This document shows, piece after piece, positions 13,101 through 25,100 of a stretch of DNA of 64,000 nucleotides. The notes beneath the pieces were generated by a model. That model did no database searches, had not been told where the DNA came from, and worked only from the letters and a program-made list of their open reading frames with translations. The position numbers and the translations under genes were made by a program. The stretch is from an uncultured Clostridia bacterium (GTDB lineage: Bacteria > Bacillota > Clostridia > Oscillospirales > Acutalibacteraceae), in contig CANQJS010000004.1 of assembly GCA_947624285.1 (NCBI GenBank), positions 1 through 64,000 on the forward strand, read 5' to 3'. How positions within the stretch are numbered: position 1 is the stretch's first letter; each line of letters starts with the position of its first letter.

Positions 13101-16100
13101 CATCGGCAGAGGTGATACCGTCGGCATATGTGCCGTTCTTATGCGTATAGCCGGTGGTAAGGAATGACCAGTCAGCCGTATGAGTTGAAGAGTCAAGACC
13201 CTTGAACAGGTCAACAACGGCTTTGATAACTTCCTTGTCTTCCCTGCCGAGTACGGTTGTGATATATTTGCCGGCATTATCCTTAACGGATTTGTCAAGG
13301 ACAGTATCAAGCAAATTGTTGATTGTGGCTTTATTTTCCTGAACGATCGCCCAGATGAGCTTGAAGATAGTTACAAATGTATCTTCCTTATCGCCTGTTA
13401 CAACATTTTCTGCTGCCGTGCCGCAGGCGCCGAGCGTGGCGAGATCAAGACTGTTGACGGTGAAGCTGAATTTAGCCTTGTACATATCGGCGCCGGTCGT
13501 GTCGTCCTTGCCGTCGTTATTCTTGTCAACATATTTGTCATCCGCCTTGATCTTAACGATGTCCGTAAGGAATCCGTTTGCGATCTTAGGAATGAGTTTA
13601 ACTATGCCGTCCCAAGTAACTTCTGTGCCCTCGGGCAGTTTAAGAGTATTCGCAAGGTTGAAGTCCTTGATGAATACGGGAAGAAGGTTGAGTACGAAAT
13701 CGAACAAGCCTACTTCTTTGCCCTTCTCCTGAGCGAGCTTAACTATTGGGCTTGCAATGCCGATTACGGGATAGAGCAGTTCTTCTACGAAGAGCTGTAC
13801 TCCGCCCTTATCGATGAAGTTCGCAAGCGTGGCAACGAGTTCAAGTACTTCGTTGACCGGATCGTCAAGTATTTCATCTACTCTGTTGAGCACCGCGGTG
13901 AGCAGACCCTTGAGAGTCTTATCGGTTGCGGCGGTGCCGCCGAGCGCATATTCAATCAACGGGTTGATCGCGTTGGTAAATCCGTCCGCGCCCTTGATTG
14001 TGATAACATCGGCAATATTTACTTCGCCCTTGTCAAGGAAGCCTTTGATTATTCCCTCAAACGGACTGAGAACATCCGCAAGAGCTTCTATAAAGCTATC
14101 CTTGTCGGTTACGGTGTAAGTCTCTGTATTTTCGGTAAGCTCAATATCGAGCATTCCGAGAATCGACCTGATGGTTTCGTTCTTCTCTTCGGTGGCAAGA
14201 CTGTTGAGAGCATTCTTAATCGTGTTGATAAGGTCAACTGTGTAGAGCTTCTTGCCTACGAAATCCTTGAGATCCGCGCCGCCATCCTTAACGACAAATT
14301 CTTGAAGCGCGTTAACTGCTGCGGTGGCAAGCTTCTCTATAACATTTGTTACTTCTTCCTCGGTTACGCCAAGAGTAGTCTCGGGATCTGTGCCGTAGTT
14401 GATAACAGCGGATGTGTAATCCTTTGTGAGCATGCTCCAGTCAGCGTTGTGACCGGTGGCGTCAAAGCCCTTGAATACATCAACAAGCGCCTTGATGATA
14501 TCGCCGTCTTCCTTGTTGAGAACATTTTCGATATATACGCCGGCTTTTGACTTAATGTCAGCATTGAGAAGAGTATCAAGCAGACCGTCTATACCGTCTT
14601 TGCTTTCATCTTCCTTGGTAACACCTCTGTTTTCCTGAACGATAGCCCAGATTATCTTGAAGATAGTTACAAATGTATCTGCCTTATCGCCTGTTACGGC
14701 ATTTCCGGCGGCTGCGCCGCAGGCGCCGAGCGCGGCGAGATCGAGGTTGTTGACGGTGAAGCTGAATTTCGCCTTGTACATATCGGCTTTGGTAGTATCA
14801 TCCTTACCGTCTTTATCCTTGTCAACATAGCTGTCGTTCGCCTTGATCTTAACGATATCCTTAAGGAAGCCGTTTGCGATCTTAGGAATGAGATCGAATA
14901 TGCCGTCCCAAGTAATTTCTGTTTCCTCGGGCAGTTTAAGAGTATTCGCGAGGTTGAAGTCCTTAATGAATACGGGAAGAAGGTCGAGTACGAAATCGAA
15001 GATTCCTACTTCTTTACCCGTCTCCTGAACGAGTGCAACTATCGGGCTTGCAATGGCGATTACGGGATAGAGCAGTTCTTCTACGAAGAGCTGTACTCCG
15101 CCCTTATCGATGAAGTTCGCAAGCGACGCGGCAAGACCGAGAACTTCCTCAACGGGATTGTCGAGTATTTTATCTACTCTGTCGAGCACCGCGGTGAGCA
15201 GACCCTTGAGAGTGGCGTCCGTTCCGGCGGTTGCGCCCAAAGCATACTCAAGCAGAGGCTTAACGGCGTTATTGAAGCCGTCCGCGCCCGTGATGGTGAG
15301 TACATTAAAGATATTTACCTCGCCCTTGTTAAGGAAGCCTTTGATTATTCCGTCAAACGGACTGAGAACATCCGCAAGAGCATCTATAAAGGTTGCCTTA
15401 TTGGTTACGGTGTATGTTTTTTCATTTTTCTCAAGCTTAATGCCGAGCTTGGGAAGCAGATCTATTACGGTCTTGAGGTTTTCGTTTTCAAGAAGACCGT
15501 TGAGAGCATCTCTTATCGTGTAGACAAGATCTGCCGTGTAGAGCTTATTACCTAAGAATTCCTTAAGGTCTGCCGCATCATCCTTAACAACAAACTTGTT
15601 AAGCGCGTTTACAGCCGCCTTGCCGAGATCCGTAATAAGATTTGTGATCTCATCCTTCGTTACGCCGAGAGCGGTGTAATCGATTGTGGCGGGCGTGTAG
15701 CCATCGGTGAGCTTATTCCACTTCGCTGCATGATCGGAAGTGTCAAAAGCATCGAATACATCTACTATCGCCTGAACAACGGTTTCATCCGTCTTTGCGA
15801 ATACATTATCAATATAGCCTTCAACATTCTTATATGTTGTATCATTATTGATAAGATCTTTTATGAGAGTCTTAAGCTCGGTGACATTGGCATTAGCCAC
15901 ATCATCGGCGGGATCATCATACAGATTGCCCCAGATGTAATAGAGTACCGTAAGAAGCGTATCTGATTTGATTTCATCCGAATCCTTAGGAGTATCGGGC
16001 TCATCGGATACGGCACATCCGGCTATATCCTTCCACGAGAGCGGATTAAGCTTGAACGAAAGCTCATACTTATAAATGCTCTGTTCGGGATCGGAGTCGT

Positions 16101-19100
16101 CAACTATTCCGTCGCCGTTCTTATCAAGCTTCTTCAGATCGCTATCGGCTATCTTGAGATCGCCGAGGAAGCTGTTGGCTATATCGATTACGGAATCCTG
16201 AATGGTCGCCCACTCAACACCCTTGCCTTCATTGATACCGCTGAAATCAACAATATCAAACACGCCGAGCAGCTCGATCGCGGTATCGAACAAGCCTTTA
16301 TCGGAAATAAGGGCAACAATCGGATTTACGAAGTTGGTGAGCGGATAAATCAGATCTTGAACGAATTCCTGAACGCCGCCCATAGCTATGAACTTGGAAA
16401 GCTGCGGCAGGATTTCAAGAAGATTGCCCACGGGAGCGGCAAGGACATCTTCCGCCTTTGTAAGAACGGCGGTGAGAACATCCGTAAGCAGATCGCTCAT
16501 CTTGATGGTCTTAGTCTTACCACCCTCAGGAACTTCAGATTCACTGTAATAAGCGGATGTGTCTTTAAGACCGGTAATGCCGAACGCCTTTTCAAGCAGA
16601 GGCTTAACAGCGTTGCCGTATCCGTCAGCGCCGGTGATCGTGATAACATTATCGATATTTATATCGCCCTTTAAGAATACATAGGAAAGTACGATATTGA
16701 AGGGCTCAAGAACTTTTACAAGAGCTTTGACAAATGAAGTCTTGTCGGTTACATTCCACGAAATCTTAGACCAATCGATAGCCTTGAGATCCGTTGCGCT
16801 GTTGATAGCCTCAACTACTTCGGGATATTCGGCAAAGAGTTCTTCAAGCTTAGTCTTGCTGATATCAATGCCGAGATATCCGAGAGTTGTTGTAAGCGAT
16901 TCATTTGCGGCAAGATCTACTATAATCTTCGCAAGAGCGGAGACGATAGAATCCTGATAAAGCTTATCTTTAGCAATCGTTGAAAGGTCAAGCTTCGCAA
17001 ATTCCTTGAGAGCATTGGTCAAAATCTTGGAAAGCTGATCAATAACTTCATTGATTTTCGCCGAATCATATCCGTCAGCGGGATAATGAACATCGGTTGC
17101 CGTTAAGCTAAGATCAGTTTCAAGACCCGTCCAAAGCGTTTCTGCATTGAACGATGAAGCGTCTATGCTGTTGAGAACGGAAACAAGCGCACCGGCTACC
17201 TTCGGGCTCTCGTTACCGAGCAGCTTATCAATATACGGTTTCAGCTTAGAATAGGTATCCTTGCCCTCTTCAAATTTCTTATCGCCGTTCAAAACATTCT
17301 TGGCGATAGCCGAAAGGCGATCTCTATTGAAGTTAACCGCTCTCCAAAGATATTCTACAAGAACAAGATAGGAGTATGATGTAGCCTCATCTTTAGTCTT
17401 TTCCTCAACCTCGGCTGCGCCGCCGTAAGAGGTGAAATCAAGCGGATTTCCGCATACAGCCATCTCATTGAGGAATGTGTTGATATTGGGAATGGTTATC
17501 GTATATGCTTGAGCAACGCCTTTATCGTCCTTAAGAACATTGCCTTTATCATCCTTAAGAACTATGAGATTCTTAAGAACAAGCTGATGTCTTTCGTTGA
17601 TTGAAGCCTCAAGCTTATACTCATCTTTGTTATCTTTATTAAGGTTGTTGATGATTTTTTCAACGATTTCAAAGATCTTTTCATGAGCGTTGGACCATTT
17701 GAAAGCATCGGTTACATCTTTAAGGAAGTAGTCGATAACAAGATCATAAAGCGCATCCGGAGCCACATCATTTTCACCCTCGATATTGCCCGTGATAAGA
17801 GCGATAACGGGATCGAAAATGGAGGTTATCGGATAAAGCAAATTCTGAATGGTGAGCTGGAGACCGCCATCCTTGAGATAATTGGTTAATCTCGGAAGAA
17901 TAGCAAGCAGCTCGGAAACAGGATTGGTGAGAATTTCATCAACTCTGTGAAGCAGCGGCTCAAGTATGCTGAACAATACATAGTGATCGCAGCCAGCCTG
18001 CTTGGGATCGCACTTCTTGGCATATTCCTCAGGTGTAAGCGCTTCACTGCATTTGAGAGCGTTAAGGAGCGGATAAATCGCATTCTTGTAGCCGAACGCG
18101 CCGGAAATATCTATCGTTCCGTCGGCTATGCTGATGGATTCGCCTTCAAGAAGCAATACCTTGAGGAGATCCTTGAACGGATCGAGAACCGCAACAAGAC
18201 CTCTTACGAAGCGGAAGTGAGCCAAAATCTCATCCGCGGAATGGAAATCAAATCCACTGAGATGTGTTGGTTCGGCATTCGTCCAAACATTGTCATAGAA
18301 ACCTTCGGCGTCTTCTACATACCAAAGATCCTCTATACCCTCTTTCTCAACTTGCCACTTGGAGGGATCTTTCTGATCCTTTTCGGGAAGCGGAGCTCCG
18401 TCCGCGCCGAGATATTTGCCATCCTTATCTTTCTTATATTCGGTTAACCACTGAACTTCGGAGAAGGATTTGGCTGCCTTGAGTATATCGGCTATTTCAT
18501 CATAGCCCAAAATATCAAGATCTTCCGCTACCGTATCCTTATCAATGTTGACATTAAACAGACCGAGTATAACATCGAGAGTGTTGTTATCGCCAAGCGG
18601 GAAGATGATGGAAGCAAGAGTTGCTATGATATTATTTTTGTAAATAAGATCTTCGGTGAGATTTGCAATATCAAGATTTGCGAATACCTTAACGGCGGCA
18701 GAAACAGCGCCGGAAAGGGTCGTTATCGCCTTGCTAATCGTTTCCGTAGTCTGACGATCGGGGAGCGTGGGAAGATCAACGCCCTCGGGCAGCTTGCCGA
18801 TATCTTTCCATTTAGCATCGCTTGCAGCGGAGTCGAAGGACGCATTGAGATTCTGCACCAATCTGATAAGAGTTATCAGCAGGGCATCCTTCGTATCCGG
18901 GTTAACAACATTGTGTACATAAGTGAGAACGGTGCTGCGCAAAGTATTGTCTTCAATATTCGCGGTGACAAGCGCGTTGAAGAAGCCTTTTTCATTGGCT
19001 TGAAGCAATCTTGCGATATAGCGGAATACCGTTACGAATGTGTCGGTGGTTTTCTTATCTTCACTTTCGGCAACGCCGCAGCCCGCGAGCTTTGAAAGAT

Positions 19101-22100
19101 CAAACTCGGGGATAGTTACTTCATATTTATTGCCGTTTATTGTTATGTTGCAAATAACAAGGTTTTTGCCATCAAGCTTTGCGTAAACATTATTGGGCTT
19201 ATCTTTATCCTGCTTAAGGAAATTCGTGACGAGATCGAATATATGACCGTGCAGATTATCGAAATCATCATTTATGCCCAAGAAGCCCATGGCGAGGTCA
19301 TAAATCGTAGCGGTTTCTGCGCCGCCCGCTACCATATCATCCGGCAGAGCAAGCCTGAACAGCGGATTGATAAGCTGAGTAAGCGGATAAAGCAGATTTT
19401 CAACAGCTCTTTCAAGGCCGCCCTTGTTGAAGAACGCGGCAAGCTTGGGAAGCATATTGAACAGCGTGTTGCCGGGCTGCTTGATGATACTATCGACCTT
19501 GGCAAGAAGCGGATTGATGAGATAGAACAGTATCTTATCCGTGCCGGGAGTCTTAACTACCCACTTTGTGGGATCGGCCTGATCCTCATCGGGAAGCGCT
19601 TTGCCCGTGGCGTCGGCATATTTGCCATCGCCGTCCTTATAATACTCGTCTTTTACTTCAGACGCGTATTTCGTAAGGTCAACAGTGTCGCATCCGAGCG
19701 CGTCAAGCAGAGGCTTGATAGCGTTTGCATACGCAGGTGCGCCGGTGAAATCTATGGTGCCGGCGATCTTCGTGGTACCGGCGTTGAAAATCGAGTTGAG
19801 CAGACCGCTGAACGGTGAGAGCATTACGGAAACAGCTCTGCCGAAGCGGTAATGCGCAAGCAGATTATCGGGATCAACCGTGGGAACCTGCGCGCCGTCC
19901 GCGCCGCTGTTATAAACATGTGTCTTATAATCGTCGGCGCTTTCTACATACCAAAGCTTATAGGCAACGCCGGGAGTCTTAACTTCGGGCTCTGCGTCCT
20001 CGGGAAGAGGCTCGCCGGTGGAAGTTGTGTAATTGCCGTCGGCATCGGTGTAATACTCATCTACCCACGGAACATCGGAGAGAGTCTTGTATTCCGGCTT
20101 AGCGATAAGCTCGGCAAGCTCCGTGTAGCCGTAATATCTGAGTTTGGCAACGAAATCATCCTTCGTGTAGCTTACGCCGAACAGAGGCAGTATCGTTTGA
20201 ACTACCTTATTATCCACGATTCCGGCGATAGCCTTGGAAATCGTGCCCGCCATCTGATCGTTGAACAGAAGGTTGATAGAGATATACTCACTCTGCTGAG
20301 TTTTGGAGACTATCATTATAGCGGCTTCGATTATCTGCGAAACCATATCGACAAGCTCTTTAACATCAGCAGTTGTGTAGTAATATTCGTCATCGGCTTC
20401 GGTATGACCATCGGTATCTTTCATACCGGGATACTCTTTGGTATCAAGAGCTTTGAGGTCTTTGAAGAGAGTATCGAAGAAGCCGGTGTCGGTTTCGACA
20501 TTTTTATCAACATCTTTACCATACCAGAAGTCGGTCTTGTTATATTCGTGAGTATCGAGAGCGTCCATCATCTGAATGAGAGCCGCCACGATCTCGTTGC
20601 CTTTTGAAGTGAGAATATTGCTGATATACTCGTTGAGCTGGTGCTCTGCTATCTCCATATTATATGTATCTTTCAACAGAGCGGCAAGAAGGTCATCCAA
20701 CGAAGCCATTGTGCCCTTATCATTAAGAACTTTATCCCATACATACTGCCATACATACAGCAGCGTATCGGTCATCTTCTTGATCTTGGCGGCGCTTTCG
20801 CTTGGCGTAGCGGTACCTATTCCCGCCAATTCATCGAATTTGAAATTCGGAATGGTGAGACTGAGCTTTGTGCCTTCAGCTTCATTAATGGTTATTTCAA
20901 TATTGAGAGCCTGTGTAGCGGCGTCGTAGGTTGCGACATCCACAAACATTCCGACAAGCTCAAAAATGTGCTTATGGAGATTTTCCCATGTGATAGTGGA
21001 CTTTTCCTCTTTCGTGCCGAAAATAGCCTCAAGAACCTGCTCGATAATATCTTTGACATCGGTTTCGGGCTTGGGATCGGGAGCGGGCTCTGCGGATTCT
21101 TCCTTGGTGAAATAATCCATAGCAAAGTCAAATACTATGTTCATGAAAGACAAACCTGTCTTATGAGTAAGTATCGGGAGCAGAGTATCAATAAGATTGC
21201 CCACGGGATAAATGAGTTCCTCAACGAAAAGCTGAATACCGCCCTTGTCGATAAAGTTCGCAAGGTTTGGAAGAACGCTGAGAACGGTGCCTACAACGCC
21301 GGAAGTACCTTCGCTTATCTTAAGGTTTGCATCAAGCCACTTGATGAGCGGCGTGATAATGTTTTTGAACGCAAGCGTGTTGTCATCGCTTGCGGCAAGA
21401 GCCTCGAAAGCGTCTACATCGAGCGCGCCGTAGGGCTGAACATCCTTAGCGGAAGTGTCGTAAATGCCGAGAGTCTTGAACAAGGGCAAAACAGCGTTTT
21501 CGTAGCCCCAAGAGCCTTTAAGGGGAACGATGCCCATGATATCGAACTCGCCCGCGTTGAAGAGGAAGTTAACAACAGGCATAAACGGCTGAAGAACGAA
21601 TATGAGAGCGTTGATGAACTTCTCGGAATCGTTCGCAATGTCGAAGCCGTCCTTTTCGCCGATAGTATCCCAGTCTATCTGGCTGAAATTCTTTTGATTT
21701 GCATCGGTGATTTCATGCTCTTCGCCGGCTTCATCCTTATACTTATAGTGCTGAGTAACGCCGTCGGCATCTTTATAGGTAAGCTCCTTAGCGATAGCGG
21801 CAGCTTCCGGATATGCCGATTGCAGTCTTTCAAGGAATTGCTTTGTGGTTTCATCAACATCGAGAACTTTAAGAACATCGCCCGCGCTGTCAAGAAGAGG
21901 ATAGAGTACCTTTGCGAGAGCAGCGGGAACCTGGCTCGTGTAGAGCGTGCCGGAAATGTCGTTAAGGTCGAAATTGAGGAATTGCTTGAGCAGACCGCTG
22001 ACCGTGTTTGAAATGAACTGAATCAGCTTGTTAACATCGGTGGAATCATATTTGCCGGCGTTGTCAGGCTTATCGGGATAAACAACACTTGTTGTTTGCG

Positions 22101-25100
22101 CGGCGTCTTTAAGAATATCCGCCCAAAGGGCTGTGCCGTGGTGCAATGAGGAATCCAGACCCTTGAGAACGGCTAAAACGAGAGCTACGAAATCGTCCTC
22201 TTTCAAGCCTTTTTCTTCGTCAAAAATCGGGATATACTTTGTGATAAGCGTATAGTAGGAGTTAATATCCTCGTTATATCCGATGTAGCCTACTATGCTA
22301 TCCTTATTGGTGAGCACAACTCTCCAAACATACCTGAGAATCTTAACAAGTACGCTTTCTTTATCCGCCGTGATCGTCATATCCGCTTCGCTCTTTGTGC
22401 CGCAGCCGCCGAGAGAAGCCCAATCGATAGCGGGTATTGTTAAATCGAATTCGTCTTTGTAAATGCTTTCACCGGTGTCGTCAACGAGACCGTCGTTGTC
22501 TGTATCAAGCTTTTTGAGTTCAGGGTCTTCTACCTTGAGAACGCCTTTGAGGAATACATTTACAAGATTTATAAGATCGTTTTGAAGATTATCATATTCG
22601 AGCATTCTCTTGCTGGGATCGTCTTCAAATAAGATATCGCAAATAATATCAAATATGCCCGAACCCCAAGGAGTTCTCTTAGCGTTATCGACATATTTAT
22701 CTACGAAATCGTTATCAATCTTAAAGAGATCGAGAATCGCGCTGACAATGTTCCAGAACGGTCTGATAAGCTGAGAAATAACTATCTGCAAGCCGCCGTT
22801 ATCCATAAAGGACGCGAGTGACGGAACAGCGCTGATAAGCGAGCCTAACGGATCGTCGAGATATTGCTTGAGCAGTTTTTCAACCATATCAAGCAAGTTA
22901 TTAAGAGCGTTTGCCGGATCGGTGGCAAAAGCGGTTTCTTCCTTAAGCTCGGTGCCGGGAAGGGAGCCCGCGCCGAGAGCGGCAAGAAGCGCCTTGAGCG
23001 AATTGCCGTAGCCGTTAAAGCCGCTGACCTGGATCGCCTTGCCTATCGTGATGCTGGCGGACGAGCCTGCGCCTTTGATATGACCTGCGAGGATAGCGCC
23101 CGTGAAATCACGCAGCGGATACAATACCGTCTTCAAAGCTTTGAAGAAGCTAGTGATATCCGTAACTTTCCACATATCGTCCTTTATCAAATCGAACGCG
23201 CTGTAAGTTACTTCGCCGCTTTCATTTTTCTCAACATAAACATTTCTCGAGTCGTTGAGAATACCGGAGATTTCGCTGTAACCGGCAGCCAAAGCCTGAG
23301 TTGCAAGCGTTTTCGGCTCAAGATTTATGGTGTGGTTATTGCCGGCGGCATCCTTTATCTCAATGAGAGGAAGGAGCAGGCGAACAGTCTCGCTATCGAG
23401 ACTATATATAGTTTTAAATATTGAGTTTATGGTTTTGCCCGTAAAGACTTTGTCTGTGAGGAAATGTTCAAGATCAATGGTATTTCCCTCTTCGTCCTTA
23501 AACAGGAAGTCGTTGAGCAGATTATCAACCAATTTGCTGAGCGTATCGACCGCCGATTTTGCGTCGTCCTCGGTGTATTTATCGGCAACCTTACCCCATT
23601 CAACGAGCGCCTGAGTCCAATCCCAATCGGCTGACCAGTCGAAATCCTCGGTAGTGTCAACGGGTCTGATAAGCTCGAATAAGCACGCAGCAAATTCGCG
23701 CTCGTCCTTCGCGGACGCGAAAAGATTTGTAAGCAGATGATCCTTCAATTCACCGATTTCATATTTCATATCGGCATCAACCGAAAGACCCTGAACGGCG
23801 TCCTCAAGGAGTTCATCTATCGCAGTTTCATTCTCCGTAACGAATGTAGACAGCCAGTAAATGAGATAAGTAAGTATATCATTCGCCTGTGCATCGGAAA
23901 CGGAGATATTGTGCAAAGTCATCGTGGTGCACTTGGAATTCGGCATAGTGCCGTAAGTGCCCAAGCCGGCGATCTTTGCCCAGTTGAGATCGGGGATGGT
24001 GAATCCGATGCTTGACAGCATACCGCTTAGCAAATTCATTATGAAATCGCCGTCAAGACTGGAGAGACCAAAGCCTTCAACGGTAAGACCGGCAAGCCCT
24101 GTGAGGGGAGCGATTAAGTCTCTGAGACCGTAGCCGTCGTTATTCGCCTGACCCTCGGTGCCGCTTCCCCATGTGGGATCTTTACCGACTATCATATTGA
24201 ATTGAAGCAGATAAGAGAGATTCGGCAGAATTTTAAATATATTTCTAACAACATCGCCGGACAAAATCTCCTCGACTCTGTCGAATATCGTAGTGATAAG
24301 ATATTCAACAAGTTCAGGCCACTGACCGTTGTCTGAGTATGCCTTCGCTTCGGAAAAGTTCTTGATATTTTTGCAGCCGAGCAATTCGAGGAAGGGAACG
24401 ATATCCTTTTCATAGCCGTTATTCCACCACTTGGATATATCGGCATGATAAGTTAAACCAACTACTATGTCGGCTTCCGCTTTTACATTGAAGAGCAAGC
24501 TGTTTACAAGCTTATCAATACATTTGAGGATAGCGCCGACTACCTGAGAAAATTCCTTAACACTGTCAATATGCCAATGAACATTATCCCAGTCGACTAA
24601 GCCCCAGTCATATTGCGCGTTACCGATAGTACGCGCGGCTCTAAGGATATCTTCATCGGTTACGCCAACTTCCGTTAACCTATCTAAAAGATTGTTAGGA
24701 TCGGGCAGCATTATTACGGGATAAATGCCTAAAATACCGTGGCGCACCGCTTCAAGCGCGTTTGAGTTAAGGACGGCAGAGCCTTCCATCGCGTTCTGAA
24801 TCAAGGGCATCAAAGTAAGCAGCAGCGTCTTTATCAGATTATCGGCGCTCTCGCCGGTAATAAGACCGTTGAGCATGCCCATAACAAAATCTTTAAGCGA
24901 AGTAGGCGTTGCCGCCCCGTCTTCGCCGGCGGCAAGCTGACCTATAAGATTCTTTATAGGTTCGCTGTCGAGCAAAGCATCGAGACTGTCGATCAACTTA
25001 GCGGGCTCATTCTTAACCGTGCTGTTGATTTTATCATCAGACTTGCTCTTTTCATCCCAGTTGTAATAATAAGGATAAGAAATTTTATAAGGCTCATGCT

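Larger units (their letters stand above)
1680..24250 (-). repeat. Tandem array of ~18 protein modules
   Basis: The conserved GG(V/L/I)Q landmark falls near 3105, 4216, 5338, 6460, 7638, 8866, 10033, 11269, 12553, 13803, 15099, 16376, 17866, 19418, 21240 and 22794, with degenerate members near 1890 and 24190. Spacing is about 1.11-1.3 kb from 3.1 to 16.4 kb and 1.5-1.8 kb from 16.4 to 22.8 kb. Similarity is highest in the copies at 3.1-7 kb and falls toward the protein N-terminus. The pattern suggests growth by tandem duplication near the C-terminal end. Confidence 0.9.

Noticed and set aside
19852..22011. Long plus-strand frames (up to 456 residues) opposite the giant gene
   Set aside because: They lack ribosome binding sites and family motifs, have odd composition, and follow the module period of the minus-strand gene, so they are shadows of its codon usage.
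1680..24250. CRISPR array as an explanation of the repeats
   Set aside because: The units are over 1 kb, coding and in frame; there are no short direct repeats with unique spacers.
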